From contig NZ_WUTW01000009.1 in NCBI RefSeq assembly GCF_009831215.1, positions 1-64,000 of the forward strand: DNA of 64,000 nucleotides, given 5' to 3'. Numbering within the stretch: position 1 is the stretch's first letter; each line of letters starts with the position of its first letter. The DNA is from Actinomadura rayongensis. GTDB taxonomy: Bacteria > Actinomycetota > Actinomycetes > Streptosporangiales > Streptosporangiaceae. A program made the translations under genes and the position numbers. Below are positions 41,101 to 50,591 of the stretch, one piece after another. Under the pieces are notes generated by a model. That model searched no databases and was not told the origin of the DNA. It saw only the letters and a list, made by a program, of their open reading frames with translations.

Positions 41101-42990
41101 TCAGGCCAGGCGGACGATCAGGGATGTGATCCACGGCTCGTCCACGCCCGGCGCGGTCGCCAGAACGCGCAGGCTCTGGACGGCGCGCCGTCGCGGGGCG
41201 TGGACGGGCCGCCCGGCGGCGTCGTCCAGCAGGCGTTCCGCGGCGGCCCGGTCCCCGGCGGCGGCGTGGACGACGAGCAGGTTGAACGCGGCGACGTCGT
41301 CGAGCGGGGTCGTGTCGAGCAGCGCGGCGGCGGCCGTGAGGTCGGCGGCGGCGCCGGGACGGTCGCCGAACAGCAGCCGGGCCAGCGCGCGGTCCACGAG
41401 CGCTTCGCCGTAGTCCGGCAGCAGGCCGACGGCGGCGTCGAGATCGGCCAGGGAACCGCCGGGGTCTCCGGCGACGAGACGGCACCGGCCGTGCTCCCTG
41501 ATGATCCATGCGGCGTCGGGGTCGAGTTCGCGAGCGCGCTCGAAGTCGGCCAGCGCGTCGGGGAAGCGGCCGAGGACCGTGCGGGCCTGGCCGCGCGAGC
41601 CGAACGCGAACGGGTACTCGGCGTTCAGCTCCAGCGCGCGTCCGAAGTCGGTGAGCGAGCCTTCGTCGTCGCCGAGCAGGCGGCGGCACTCGCCCCGGAC
41701 GCCGAACGCCCAGTACAGGGTCGGGTTCAGGGCGATGCAGCGGTCGAAGCCGGCGACGGCCTCGGCCGGACGGCGCGTCTCCCAGAGCGCGAGGCCGCGC
41801 GCGCCGTGGACCCAGCCGACGTCGTCGCGCAGCGCGAGCGCCCGGTCGAAGTCGCGCAGTGCCTCCTCATGCCGGCCGAGCAGGCGGCACGCCTCCGCGC
41901 GGCAGGCGAGGGTCGCGTCGGAGGCGTCCCCGAGGTCGATCGCGCGGTCCAGGTCCGCCAGCGCGTCGTCGGGACGTCCCGCCAGCAGCAGCGTCTCCCC
42001 GCGTCGCGCGCGGGCCTGGGCGGAGGCGGGCGCGAGCCGCACGGCCCGCTCGTGGTCGGCCAGCGCCGCGGCGAACCGGCCGCGCCGCAGGTGCACGCTG
42101 CCGCGGTCGAGCAGCGACGCCAGGTGGTCCGGGTCGAGCCGCAGGACGTGGTCGTAGTCGGGCAGGGCCGCGTCGTCGCGTTCCGCGCGGACGTGGGTCG
42201 CGGCGCGCTCGTAGCGGACCCAGACCAGGTCGGGCGCGAGGCGGAGCGCGTGGTCGAAGTCGGCGAGCGCGCGGTCGGGGCGGCCGAGCGCGTTCCACGT
42301 CCGGCCCCGGCCGCCGACGATCCCGGCGTCGCCGGGGGTGCGGGCGAGCGCGCGGTCGAGGTCGGCGAGCGCGTCGGCGTGGCGGCCCAGCTCGCGGTGG
42401 ACCTGGCCGCGCAGCGCCATGTTCAGCGCGTCGTCCGGCTTGATCCGCACGGCGTCGTCCAGGTCGCGCAGCGCGTCCTCGTGGCGGCCCCGCGCGTGGT
42501 GCGCCCGCGCGCGCTCGCCGTAGGGCCAGTGCCAGTCGGCCGCGAGGGATACCGCCGCGTCCAGGTCGGCGAGCGCGTCGGCGTCGCGGCCGGCGCGGCG
42601 GTGCCCGGCGCCGCGATGGGCGAGCGCCCACGCCGACCGGGGGTGCAGCGCGACGGCGCGGTCGTGGTCGGAATCGCCGTTCTCCGCCCGCAGTTCGCCG
42701 CGCTCCGACAGCGCCCACGCGTCGTCCGGGTCGAGCGCGAGGACCCGGTCCAGGTCGCGCAGCGCGTCGGCGTCGCGGCCGAGGGCGCGCAGGGCGGCGG
42801 CCCTGGTCGCGAGCGCCCACGTGTTGTCCGGCTCGACGTCGATCGCGCGGTCCAGGTCGCGCAGCGCGTCGGCGTGGCGGCCCGCGTCGCGGTGCACGCC
42901 GGCGCGGACGACCAGCGCGACGACGTCCGTGGTGCCCGGCTCGGGGAACGCGGCGAGGATCTCCTCCGCCGGCGTCTCGTGCCCGGTCAT
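41101..42990 (-). CDS. TPR-repeat protein coupled to a CHAT protease
   Basis: 629 residues made almost entirely of about sixteen 34-residue TPRs (pattern A-LRDLDRAIxLxPDxxWALxxRGxxxxxLGRxxxAL). No catalytic domain is seen. Its ATG overlaps the stop of the CHAT gene (ATGA at 42987-42990), so the two are made together. In caspase-like conflict systems the TPR partner recognises the trigger or scaffolds the protease; here that is inferred from the gene pair. Confidence 0.9.
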   Translation of the reverse strand: MTGHETPAEEILAAFPEPGTTDVVALVVRAGVHRDAGRHADALRDLDRAIDVEPDNTWALATRAAALRALGRDADALRDLDRVLALDPDDAWALSERGELRAENGDSDHDRAVALHPRSAWALAHRGAGHRRAGRDADALADLDAAVSLAADWHWPYGERARAHHARGRHEDALRDLDDAVRIKPDDALNMALRGQVHRELGRHADALADLDRALARTPGDAGIVGGRGRTWNALGRPDRALADFDHALRLAPDLVWVRYERAATHVRAERDDAALPDYDHVLRLDPDHLASLLDRGSVHLRRGRFAAALADHERAVRLAPASAQARARRGETLLLAGRPDDALADLDRAIDLGDASDATLACRAEACRLLGRHEEALRDFDRALALRDDVGWVHGARGLALWETRRPAEAVAGFDRCIALNPTLYWAFGVRGECRRLLGDDEGSLTDFGRALELNAEYPFAFGSRGQARTVLGRFPDALADFERARELDPDAAWIIREHGRCRLVAGDPGGSLADLDAAVGLLPDYGEALVDRALARLLFGDRPGAAADLTAAAALLDTTPLDDVAAFNLLVVHAAAGDRAAAERLLDDAAGRPVHAPRRRAVQSLRVLATAPGVDEPWITSLIVRLA

Positions 42991-45900
42991 GCGCCCGTGT
43001 GCAGGTGCGCGGCCCACTGCGTCGGCGCCCGCAGCCGTCCGTCGTGGACGCGGCGGCGCCGGACGGCGTGGTGCAGCGCCAGAGCGGTCGCGCCGACGTC
43101 GGGCGGGCGGGTCCCGTGGCCGGTCAGCCGGTCGTAGACGTCGGTGGCGATCTGGTGGGCGGCCCCGTCGTTCACCGGCCACAGCGTCCCGACGACGTGC
43201 CGATACCCGGCGAGCTGGAACGCCCCGGTGAGGTGGATCGCCTCGTCCAGCATCCGCGGCGCCGCGTCGGACGTCTCGCAGGCCGACAGGAACGCGAGCC
43301 GCGCGTCCGGGAGCTGACGACCGCGCAGCGCCGCGACGGTCATGGCGTGGCCGTGCAGCAGCAGCCGGCCCTCGAACGGGGACGTCCAGTCGCTGATCCC
43401 GTGGCAGGCCAGATGGACGACCGGGTGGGCGGGCAGCGCGTCCAGCAGCGCCCGGCCCGTCGCGGCCGGCCCGTCGAGGACGTCCGCGTCGCCGAGCAGC
43501 CGGGCGAGGTCGGCGATCTCGGCGCGGATGCCGTCCAGCGGCGGCGTGGCGGGCAGATCGGGCACCGCGACGATGAGCGCGCGCGGCGCCGTGTCCGGCA
43601 CCGGCCGCCGCGCGTGCAGGAGAGCCTCGACGGACGGCGTGTAGGACGACACGACGCGATCCAGGACCGTGCGCGGCTGCGGCGTCCCGTCGACGACGTC
43701 CCCGTGGTACCCGGCCGCGTGCAGCGGGAGCGAACTCAGGCTGCCGACCGGGGACCACCACACGCGGGGCCAGCGCCCGGTGGGCGGAGCCGTGTATCCG
43801 AGGTCGTCCAGGATCGGGGCGGCGATCGCGTCCCAGAGCCATTCGAGCGTGCGGTGCACCGTCGTCTGCGCGGCCCGCCGGGCGCGCAGCGGCTCGGTGG
43901 GGTCCTGGGCGCGGCGGCGGGCGCGCAGGAACGCGTTCGTGCGGGCGATCACCTCGTGCTCCGGGGCGTCCGGCAGCGGGACGTGGCGGACCGACCCGCC
44001 GGTGAGCACGAGCGCGTCGCCGAGGGCGGTCACCATGACGACCGGCCCGTCCTCGGCCGCGGACGCCAGCGTCCCGATCGACGGCGGCAGCAGGAAGCCG
44101 GCCAGGCCGGGACGGTCCCGGACGCGGCGCAGCAGGCCGTCCCAGCGTTCCCGGGCGACGCGCCGGTCCTCGGCGGCGTCGAAGGCGGTCGCGGCGTCCG
44201 CTCCGTCCAGCCGCGCGAGGTCGGCGAACAGCCGTTCGGCCGCCGCGCCGAGTTCGGGGTCGGTGCGGCGCAGGCGCGCGATCTCGCCCGCCGCGCTCGT
44301 CTCCTCGGTCAGCAGCACGCCGCGCGACTGCTCCAGCAGTTCCACCGCCCGCTCGGGACGGCCGGCGGCGATCGCCGCGCGGGCCGCGATCGACGGGGTG
44401 CCGGCCAGCTCGCCCAGCCGGTGCGCGCGGTCGGACGAGCGCAGGTCCCGGGACGCCAGCCGCGGCACGACCTCGACCACCCGCTCGATCGCCGCGAGGG
44501 CCTTGCCGGGGTCGCCGGCGGTGAGCGCGGCCACCGCCAGTGCGCGGCCCGCGATCGACCAGTCGGCGACGGGCGCGTCGGGCGACGCCAGGACCCGTTC
44601 GTATCCGCGCAGCGCCTCGTCCAGGCGCGTCCGGTCCCCGCCCCGCTCGTAGTCGGTGACCAGCGCGGACGCGAGATGGTGCTCGGCGAGGTCGGCCGCG
44701 CTCGTTCCCGGGCGCAGGGCGGCCACGGCGGCGCGGCCGACCGCGATGGACTCGGCCAGGGCGGCGGCGTCGCCCGTCCGCCGGGCGTGCCGGGCGAGGG
44801 CCGAGCAGAGCCCGGCCCGCACGAAGCCCGCGGCCGGGTGCTCGTCCGGCAGCGCCGCGACCGCCGCGCGCCGCACGGCGATCACCTCCCGGCCGGTGGC
44901 GGGGACCATGGTCCGGTCGTACAGCAGGTCGAGGGCGTCGCCGAGCCGCAGGAGGCAGACGGCGCGGTCGCTGTGCGCGGCCGTCGTGACGGCGACCGCC
45001 GCGCGCGCCACCGTGATCGCCTCGCGCACGGTCGCGAGGTCACCGGTCCGCCGGGCGAGGAGCTGGAGCATGCCGCTGAGATGCCCGAGGACGAGGTGGC
45101 GCTCGACGACGGCGACCCGGGTCGCGGCCACCGACTCCCGGGCCACCGCGACGGCCTGGCGCAGGACGTCCAGATCGCCGAGCCGTCCGTAGAGCGTCAT
45201 CAGCGCCAGCCCGAGGTTGGTGAGGACCTGGGCGCGCAGAATGTCCTTCCCGGCCGCCAGGGCCAGCGCCTCGTTCTGGGCGGTGACGGCCGCGCGCAGC
45301 TCGTCCGGATCGTCCGCAGCGATGAACATCCGGAACCGGGCGCTCCCGAGCGCGTCGAGTGCCCAGGCCCGCAGGAAGGCGTCGTCGGTCGGGTGCGCTG
45401 CCGCCGCCTGGGCCGTCTCCAGCGCGGTGCGGGCCGCGTCCGGGTCGCCGGTGCGTTCGTGGACGCGCACGAGGGCGGTCGCGTAAGCGGTCTGAGCCTG
45501 GGCGTGGCCGTCGGGATCGTCCGCCGTGGCGGTGACCCACTCCCGGCTGACCTTGGTGAACTCCGCCAGCGTCGCGGGGTCCGGACGCCGCTGGTAGAGC
45601 CGCATCAGCGCCTGGCCCTGCGCGAAAAGCGCCCAGGTGCGCATCCCGTCGTCCGGCGGGGCGCCCAGTGCCTCGCGGCCCGCCGCGACCGCTTCGGGCA
45701 GCAGTTCCTCCCGGCCGGTCATGTCGAACAGTTTCACCAGGTCGAGGCAGAGGTCCGCGCGGGACTCGGTCGTGGCCGGCAGGATGCGTCCGAGGGCGAC
45801 CGCCTCCTCCAGCAGCGCGGCGTCGGGGCGGTGGTCCCACAGGTCCCGCAGGCTGGTCCGCAGGTTCTCGCGCCGCGCGTCGTCGGGGGCGGCGCGGACG

Positions 45901-46223
45901 GCCGCGCGCTGCACCTCCACCGACCGCGCCAGCAGCGCGGGATCGTCGCCGACCTCGTAGGCGACGCCGAGGACCGTGGCGAGCCCGTCGAGATAGGTGA
46001 CGCGTTCGGTGTCGTCCTGCTCGGGCACGGCGTCGAGCGCCGCCTCCCGCGTCCGGACGGCCTCGTCCGCCAGCGCCGCGTCCTTCGTCTGAGCCGCGAG
46101 CAGCGCCAGGTCGTCGCCGAGTTCGGCGAGGTACCGGCGCCGTCCGGGGCCTTCGATCGCGGCGAGCGCCGTCCGGCCCGCGGCGACGGCCGCGCGCAGC
46201 CGGTCGGTCTCGTCGGCGGTCAT
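42987..46223 (-). CDS. CHAT-domain caspase-like protease with N-terminal TPR-type helices
   Basis: 1078 residues. The first about 650 residues are helical, TPR-like repeats with spacing of roughly 40. A CHAT domain fills the C-terminal third. The catalytic dyad is His941 in VVHLACHGISDW and Cys982 in LAFLSACETSDA, the standard ACHG/SACET pattern. CHAT proteases cut after regulated activation in signalling and conflict systems, as in Craspase-type proteins. ATG 46223 is preferred because homology begins there; a frame up to 46280 has an unlikely basic N-terminus. It is divergent from a small cysteine protein and a membrane protein. Confidence 0.9.
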   Translation of the reverse strand: MTADETDRLRAAVAAGRTALAAIEGPGRRRYLAELGDDLALLAAQTKDAALADEAVRTREAALDAVPEQDDTERVTYLDGLATVLGVAYEVGDDPALLARSVEVQRAAVRAAPDDARRENLRTSLRDLWDHRPDAALLEEAVALGRILPATTESRADLCLDLVKLFDMTGREELLPEAVAAGREALGAPPDDGMRTWALFAQGQALMRLYQRRPDPATLAEFTKVSREWVTATADDPDGHAQAQTAYATALVRVHERTGDPDAARTALETAQAAAAHPTDDAFLRAWALDALGSARFRMFIAADDPDELRAAVTAQNEALALAAGKDILRAQVLTNLGLALMTLYGRLGDLDVLRQAVAVARESVAATRVAVVERHLVLGHLSGMLQLLARRTGDLATVREAITVARAAVAVTTAAHSDRAVCLLRLGDALDLLYDRTMVPATGREVIAVRRAAVAALPDEHPAAGFVRAGLCSALARHARRTGDAAALAESIAVGRAAVAALRPGTSAADLAEHHLASALVTDYERGGDRTRLDEALRGYERVLASPDAPVADWSIAGRALAVAALTAGDPGKALAAIERVVEVVPRLASRDLRSSDRAHRLGELAGTPSIAARAAIAAGRPERAVELLEQSRGVLLTEETSAAGEIARLRRTDPELGAAAERLFADLARLDGADAATAFDAAEDRRVARERWDGLLRRVRDRPGLAGFLLPPSIGTLASAAEDGPVVMVTALGDALVLTGGSVRHVPLPDAPEHEVIARTNAFLRARRRAQDPTEPLRARRAAQTTVHRTLEWLWDAIAAPILDDLGYTAPPTGRWPRVWWSPVGSLSSLPLHAAGYHGDVVDGTPQPRTVLDRVVSSYTPSVEALLHARRPVPDTAPRALIVAVPDLPATPPLDGIRAEIADLARLLGDADVLDGPAATGRALLDALPAHPVVHLACHGISDWTSPFEGRLLLHGHAMTVAALRGRQLPDARLAFLSACETSDAAPRMLDEAIHLTGAFQLAGYRHVVGTLWPVNDGAAHQIATDVYDRLTGHGTRPPDVGATALALHHAVRRRRVHDGRLRAPTQWAAHLHTGA

Positions 46224-46351
46224 GCGCACATCGTCGCTCGTGCGATGCGGTGCGCGCTTCGAACGGCAGCATCCGGTCAAAACCGGCCCGGCGCGTCCGA
46301 AGGTGCCTAGGCTGGCCGGGATCGCCGTTCACACCCGCGAAAGGCACCGCG

Positions 46352-46726
46352 ATGGGCTTGGCGGCACGGATCGAGCGGCTGTGCCGCTACGCGCGCGGCG
46401 GGGCGCTGGACGACCTGGCGCGCGACCTCGCGGTGTCCGACGCGCTCGACCGCATTCGCGCGGCAGTGGCGTCCGGATCGTTCGACCGCGCCGCGCTGGA
46501 GGCCGACCTGGACGCCCTCGAAGCCGCCGCCGACACCGTCCTGGACGGGCTCGGCGGCACGCACCGCGCGCTGCCCCGCATCGACATCGCGCCGAGCACG
46601 GGCCTCGACGTGTGGATGTGCCCGGGGCGGATCTGCAGCCGGGTCGAGACGCGTCCGGCGCCGTCCGGGCCCCACGAGTGCTCCTTCCGCGAACGGGCGC
46701 TGGACCTGGTGCGCCTGCCGACGTGA
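46352..46726 (+). CDS. Small helical protein with cysteine pair, CHAT-associated
   Basis: 124 residues. The helical first two-thirds (RIERLCRYARGGALDDLARDL) is followed by a motif with CPGRICSR and, after about 17 residues, HEC, possibly three of four ligands of a small metal site. It resembles the small proteins encoded beside CHAT/TPR genes in the 'CATRA' type of conflict locus, but this family name is from memory and needs a profile search. GTGA overlap with the membrane-protein gene means coupled expression. Confidence 0.7.
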   Translation: MGLAARIERLCRYARGGALDDLARDLAVSDALDRIRAAVASGSFDRAALEADLDALEAAADTVLDGLGGTHRALPRIDIAPSTGLDVWMCPGRICSRVETRPAPSGPHECSFRERALDLVRLPT

Positions 46727-47658
46727 CCGCCTTCCTCGGCGCGATCGGCGCCAAGCTCGCCGACCGGTGGGTCACGGCGCTGCTCGGCCCGGGGCTGCTG
46801 TTCCTCGGCGCCGTCGCGCTCGCGGCCCGGCTCGGCCAGACCCACGCCCTGTCGGCGCGGCGGCTGGCGCACTGGCTGGACGCGCTCGCCGCCCAGCCCG
46901 CCGCCCGCAGCACCGGGGCCGTGCTCGTCGCAGCCGCGGGCGTGCTCATCGGCTCGGCCGCGGCGGGGCTCGCGGCGACGGCGGCGGGGAACGCCGTCCG
47001 GCGGCTCTGGAACCTTCCCGGGCGCCGTCTCCCCTGGTCGCTGCTGCGCGCGTGGCGCCGTCGCCGCTGGTTCGCCGCCGACGAGGCGGTAAAGGCCGCG
47101 GCGCGCGAGTACGACGCCGCGCCGCACTCCGCCGCCCGCCACGCCGCGCCGCACTCCGCCGCCCGCCACGCCGTCGCCGCGCGGCGCGCGACCGACCGCC
47201 GGGACGCCGTCTGCCTGGTCGAGCCCGACCGTCCGACGTGGATCGCCGACCGGCTCCGTGCCGCCGCCGAACGCGTCCGGACGACGTACGGGTTCGGCCT
47301 GGACAGCGCGTGGCCGCACCTGTGGAGCCTGGCGTCCGAGCCGCTGCGCGCCGACGTCGCGGCGGCGCAGGACGCCTACGAACGCGCCGCGCTGCTGTTC
47401 GGCTGGTCGCTGCTCTACCTCGTGCTGGCCCCGTGGTGGTGGCCCGCCCTGCTCATCGCCGCCGTGACGGCCGCGACCGCCTGGACGAAGGCCCGCACCG
47501 CCGCCGACACCGTCGCCGTCCTGGTCGAGACGACCGTCGACCTGCACCTGCGCGACCTCGCCGACCGGCTCGGCCTGGCCGCCGGCGAACCGGTGACGGC
47601 CCGCACGGGCGCCCTCATCGCGGCACGCCTCGCCAAGCACCGCCCCCTGGACGCCTGA
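46723..47658 (+). CDS. Membrane protein of the CHAT/TPR locus
   Basis: 311 residues. Hydrophobic segments occur near 16-32, 60-80, and two close together near 220-250 (LLYLVLAPWWWPALLIAAVTAAT). A long charged cytosolic middle contains a duplicated nine-residue APHSAARHA segment (two 27-bp DNA copies). No enzyme motif is seen. As the only membrane protein of the locus it is a candidate for the effector or the target of the CHAT protease (inference). GTG start overlaps the small-protein stop. Confidence 0.75.
   Translation: MTAFLGAIGAKLADRWVTALLGPGLLFLGAVALAARLGQTHALSARRLAHWLDALAAQPAARSTGAVLVAAAGVLIGSAAAGLAATAAGNAVRRLWNLPGRRLPWSLLRAWRRRRWFAADEAVKAAAREYDAAPHSAARHAAPHSAARHAVAARRATDRRDAVCLVEPDRPTWIADRLRAAAERVRTTYGFGLDSAWPHLWSLASEPLRADVAAAQDAYERAALLFGWSLLYLVLAPWWWPALLIAAVTAATAWTKARTAADTVAVLVETTVDLHLRDLADRLGLAAGEPVTARTGALIAARLAKHRPLDA
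47116..47169 (+). repeat. Two tandem 27-bp repeats inside the membrane-protein gene
   Basis: The unit GCCGCGCCGCACTCCGCC(GCCCGCCAC) occurs at 47116-47142 and 47143-47169 and encodes the duplicated nine-residue APHSAARHA segment. It is in frame, so its copy number can change without breaking the gene. Confidence 0.8.
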
Positions 47659-47687
47659 GCCCTGCGGCACGCCTCGTGCGGCGGGGG

Positions 47688-48416
47688 CTACCGCCGGACT
47701 ACCGCGCGGATCCAGGCGAGCTGCTGGACGATCTCCCCGGCCTCGGCGGTCCGCTCCCGGTCGGAGCCGTCGAACACGCCGAGCAGGACCTCGGTGCCGC
47801 GCGGCCCGATGCTCGTCACCGGGCCGCCGGAGTCGCCGCCGGCGGGGATCCCGGACACCTTCTCCATGCAGAAGTCCGGGCCTCCCGGGGCGGTGTAGCC
47901 CTTGCACCGGGGGTCGTCCGGCCGCACCACCCGCAGCGTCGACTGCTTCAGGACGGGCGACTGGCAGGCGTTCTCGTCCGTCGTGCATGTGGCGCCCCAG
48001 CCGTACTGCCGCACGAGCTGACCGCGACGGACGTGCGCCGTGGCCAGGCGCACCGTCGGGACGTTCATCGGCGCCACCTTGATGAGCATCATGTCGGCGT
48101 GCGCGCTCCCCACCCGCCTGCCGACCGGACGGACCGTGACGCCCTTGCGCATGTCGAGGTCGCCCACCCGGAAGGAGATCCGCTTGTCACGGACCGGCTG
48201 CGCCTGCTCGTAGAAGCAGTGGGACGCGCTGAGGATCCATTGCCGCGTGATCGCCGTCCCGGTGCAGGCCGGTTTCCCGTCGATGAGCATCCGCACGGCC
48301 CACGGCGCGTACGTGCTCCTCGACCCGCCGATGACGGCGGACGCGGGCGCGGCCGATACGACCGAGCCCGCCAGCAGCAGGGCGGTCACCACCGGCACAC
48401 GGACTCGACGCGTCAT
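47688..48416 (-). CDS. Secreted trypsin-like serine protease
   Basis: 242 residues. The signal peptide (MTRRVRVPVV..., hydrophobic core, APASA) is followed immediately by the mature start VIGG with no long propeptide. The catalytic triad is His66 (SASHCF), Asp108 (SAHADMMLIK) and Ser196 (GIPAGGDSGGP). Cysteines are placed for disulfides. The GDSGGP region has Gly-Ile-Pro-Ala-Gly-Gly before it, so the primary specificity pocket residue is not a standard Asp; specificity is unknown. It is secreted and degrades extracellular protein. It converges on the CHAT-locus membrane-protein gene 29 bp away. Confidence 0.92.
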   Translation of the reverse strand: MTRRVRVPVVTALLLAGSVVSAAPASAVIGGSRSTYAPWAVRMLIDGKPACTGTAITRQWILSASHCFYEQAQPVRDKRISFRVGDLDMRKGVTVRPVGRRVGSAHADMMLIKVAPMNVPTVRLATAHVRRGQLVRQYGWGATCTTDENACQSPVLKQSTLRVVRPDDPRCKGYTAPGGPDFCMEKVSGIPAGGDSGGPVTSIGPRGTEVLLGVFDGSDRERTAEAGEIVQQLAWIRAVVRR

Positions 48417-48490
48417 CCGGGAACTCCTCTCGTCGGGACTGCACGGAGGGTGAGACACGCCGCCGGGCCGGAAAGTTGGCCGACGAAGCG

Positions 48491-48525
48491 CGCGGGGCGC
48501 CCTTCGCGGCGAAGGGCGCCCCGCG
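48491..48525 (-). terminator. Very strong hairpin after a small hypothetical gene
   Basis: Seventeen-base perfect arms (48491-48507 and 48509-48525), starting CGCGGGGCGCCCTTCGC, surround a single central G. It lies 13 bp beyond the stop of the gene at 48539. The unpaired loop of a real stem would use a few of these bases. Confidence 0.75.
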
Positions 48526-48538
48526 GGACCGGTCCGGT

Positions 48539-48841
48539 CTAGGTGTACGACAGGTTCCCGGCCTGCTGGATCACCCGGCCGGCGACGTACAGGTCGCCGT
48601 TGGAGTCCAGGATCGCGATGATCTTCTTCTCGGTCCCGTGGTAGGTCGTGAAGATGACCTTGTCGGCCTCCTGCGAGGTCGAGTAGTTGGTGTTGACGCT
48701 CAGCTCGATGCTGCAGGGCGAGCTGACGACCACGTCCTTCTTCTGCGTGTTCGGGTAGACCTGGTTGTCCCGCAGCCGCACGCGGCCGTGGGTGTCCCCC
48801 TCGTCCCAGTCGCTGGCTAATCCGAGATCGACGTCCGCCAC
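48539..48841 (-). CDS. Small conserved hypothetical protein, possibly DUF6342-like
   Basis: 100 residues from GTG 48841 (GGGAG upstream); the in-frame extension to 48976 lacks an RBS. The protein looks beta-rich and soluble: RVRLRDNQVYPNTQKKDVVVSS and later YHGTEKKIIAILDSNGDLYVAGRV. It has no signal peptide and one cysteine. It resembles a family of about 100-residue actinobacterial proteins I associate with DUF6342, uncertainly. No function can be inferred. It is a single gene with a strong terminator. Confidence 0.7.
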   Translation of the reverse strand: MADVDLGLASDWDEGDTHGRVRLRDNQVYPNTQKKDVVVSSPCSIELSVNTNYSTSQEADKVIFTTYHGTEKKIIAILDSNGDLYVAGRVIQQAGNLSYT

Positions 48842-49159
48842 AGGAAACTCCCTCGCTACGACACGTTCCGGCCATCCGGAGGCGGCTTCCGCAACCGCCC
48901 GAACAGACGGTAAGGCGAAGATCGGATCCGGTCGGGCATGGATGAGGTGGCTCCGGAGCAGCGCAGATGTGACCATCTGGCGATTGCGTCAATTTCGAGG
49001 GAGTTCTCGCTCACCAAACCGGAGCGCAAAACGATCGTGCGGCCGTGCGGACGCGTCGTGCCGCTCGCGCGAAGGTGATCAGCGCGGGGACAACGCACGG
49101 ACGGCGACGGGCACGGGCGGCCCGCCCGACGCGTCCGCGCGGCAGCATCCGGCCAGGCG
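48842..49159. other. Intergenic region without a gene
   Basis: 318 bp upstream of the small hypothetical and downstream of the oxygenase/EF-hand gene. It contains a minus-strand TTGACG (48987-48992) and an inverted repeat CAGATG-TGAC-CATCTG (48964-48979) that could be promoter and operator of the small gene. I see no RNA gene or repeat otherwise. Confidence 0.45.
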
Positions 49160-50590
49160 TCAGGCGGTGGCCAGGAGGTTGTCGCAGGCCGACGACGGCG
49201 TCCGGCCCGTCATGAAGGACAGGAACTCCGCGACGAACGCGCCCGCGGTGATGTCGCCGGTCGCGGTGGTCTCCACGTCCCGCTGGAAGCCCGAGCGGAA
49301 CAGCAGGCGGTACTCCTCGGCCGAGATCGTGCCGCTGCCGTCCTTGTCGGCCGTCTCGAACAGCACCTCGGCGACGTGGGCCAGCGCCGGTCCGGACAGG
49401 CCGGCGGCGCCCGCCGCGAACTCTTCGCGCGTGACGACCTCGTCCCCGTCGGCGTCCATCGCGGTGAGCAGTTCCCGCCACCAGGCAGCGAACGCGCCGA
49501 ACAGGCGGGTCTCGGCGGGCTCGTCGAGGTCGAGCCGGGTGGCGATCTCCCGGGCCATCGCGGCGAGGTCCGGCCAGGTCAGGCGCCCGTCGCCGGTCTG
49601 GTCGAGGACCTCGTGGAACAGCCGGTCGGCGTCCCGGGACGCGGGGGCCCGGTGCCGCGGGCGCAGCAGCGCCTGCGCCTTGGCGGCCTGCTCCATCAGC
49701 AGGCCCATCATCTTGATCGGGCCGAGCGTGGACTCGCGGGACGGGTCCAGGAGGTCGATCAGCAGGCTGGTGCGCCCGATCGACGGCGGGAGCAGCAGCG
49801 TGATCACGCCCACGCCGAAGTAGCCGCCGCGCATGAGCGCGTCCGCGCCGAACGGAACCGCGAAGCCGTGCTTGGAACGGTAGGTCTCGGGGAGCGCGGC
49901 GAGCGTGACGGCCGACGCGACCGGGCTGACCATCGCCCGCGCGACGGCCCAGAGCGCGGGCCGGGCCCGCAGCAGCGGCGGCGCCGGGACCGTCGCGAAC
50001 AGCCCGTCGACGATGGACCGGACCGCCGCGTTGTCCTCCAGGCGCTCGGCGACCATCGCGTCGAAGTACGCGCGGAACTCCCGCAGCGTCGGCGGCAGCA
50101 GGTCGTCCCGGCCCTGGAGGACGGTCAGCACCGCCTTGTACTCCTCGTACAGCTGCGCCTCCTCCTTGGCGGTGAGCGGCGTTCCGGTGAGGCGGCAGAC
50201 CTCGACCGTCGAGTCGTACAGGGTGGCGATCACCCAGGCGCGGGCGTCGGCGTCGAGGGCGCTGTAGGGGCGGCCCTGCTCGTCGGTCCCGGTGATGCGG
50301 GCGTGCAGCCGGTTGAGCCGGTCGACCTCGCGCAGCTGGACGGCGACGTCCTCGTCCACGAGGCGGTCGACGCTGGTGATCGTGTTGAACAGCCGCCGCC
50401 ACGGGTGCGCGACGAACGTCGAGTGGTCGAGCAGGGCGCCGCCCACCTGGGGATGCGCGGCCTCCAGGACGGTGGCGCGGGTGGCGGCCAGGCCCCAGCG
50501 CAGCTCGCTGGTCAGCTTCCGCAGCAGCGACCCGGTGCCGAACGTGCGCACGAGCGCGATCCGCTGTTCGTGGTCGAGGGGTTCCGTCAC
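49160..50590 (-). CDS. DUF2236/MpaB-like oxygenase fused to calerythrin-type EF-hands
   Basis: 476 residues. The N-terminal about 330 residues resemble the DUF2236/MpaB/latex-clearing-protein group (EAAHPQVGGALLDHS, WVIATLYDSTVEVCR), heme-type membrane-associated oxygenases. The C-terminal about 145 residues carry calcium EF-hands: DQTGDGRLTWPD, DADGDEVVTREEF and DKDGSGTISAEEY, plus a degenerate fourth loop. Calcium control of an oxygenase is suggested but unproven. GTG start is 1 bp after the stop of the cis-prenyltransferase gene, so the two are co-translated. Confidence 0.8.
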   Translation of the reverse strand: MTEPLDHEQRIALVRTFGTGSLLRKLTSELRWGLAATRATVLEAAHPQVGGALLDHSTFVAHPWRRLFNTITSVDRLVDEDVAVQLREVDRLNRLHARITGTDEQGRPYSALDADARAWVIATLYDSTVEVCRLTGTPLTAKEEAQLYEEYKAVLTVLQGRDDLLPPTLREFRAYFDAMVAERLEDNAAVRSIVDGLFATVPAPPLLRARPALWAVARAMVSPVASAVTLAALPETYRSKHGFAVPFGADALMRGGYFGVGVITLLLPPSIGRTSLLIDLLDPSRESTLGPIKMMGLLMEQAAKAQALLRPRHRAPASRDADRLFHEVLDQTGDGRLTWPDLAAMAREIATRLDLDEPAETRLFGAFAAWWRELLTAMDADGDEVVTREEFAAGAAGLSGPALAHVAEVLFETADKDGSGTISAEEYRLLFRSGFQRDVETTATGDITAGAFVAEFLSFMTGRTPSSACDNLLATA

Positions 50591-50591
50591 G

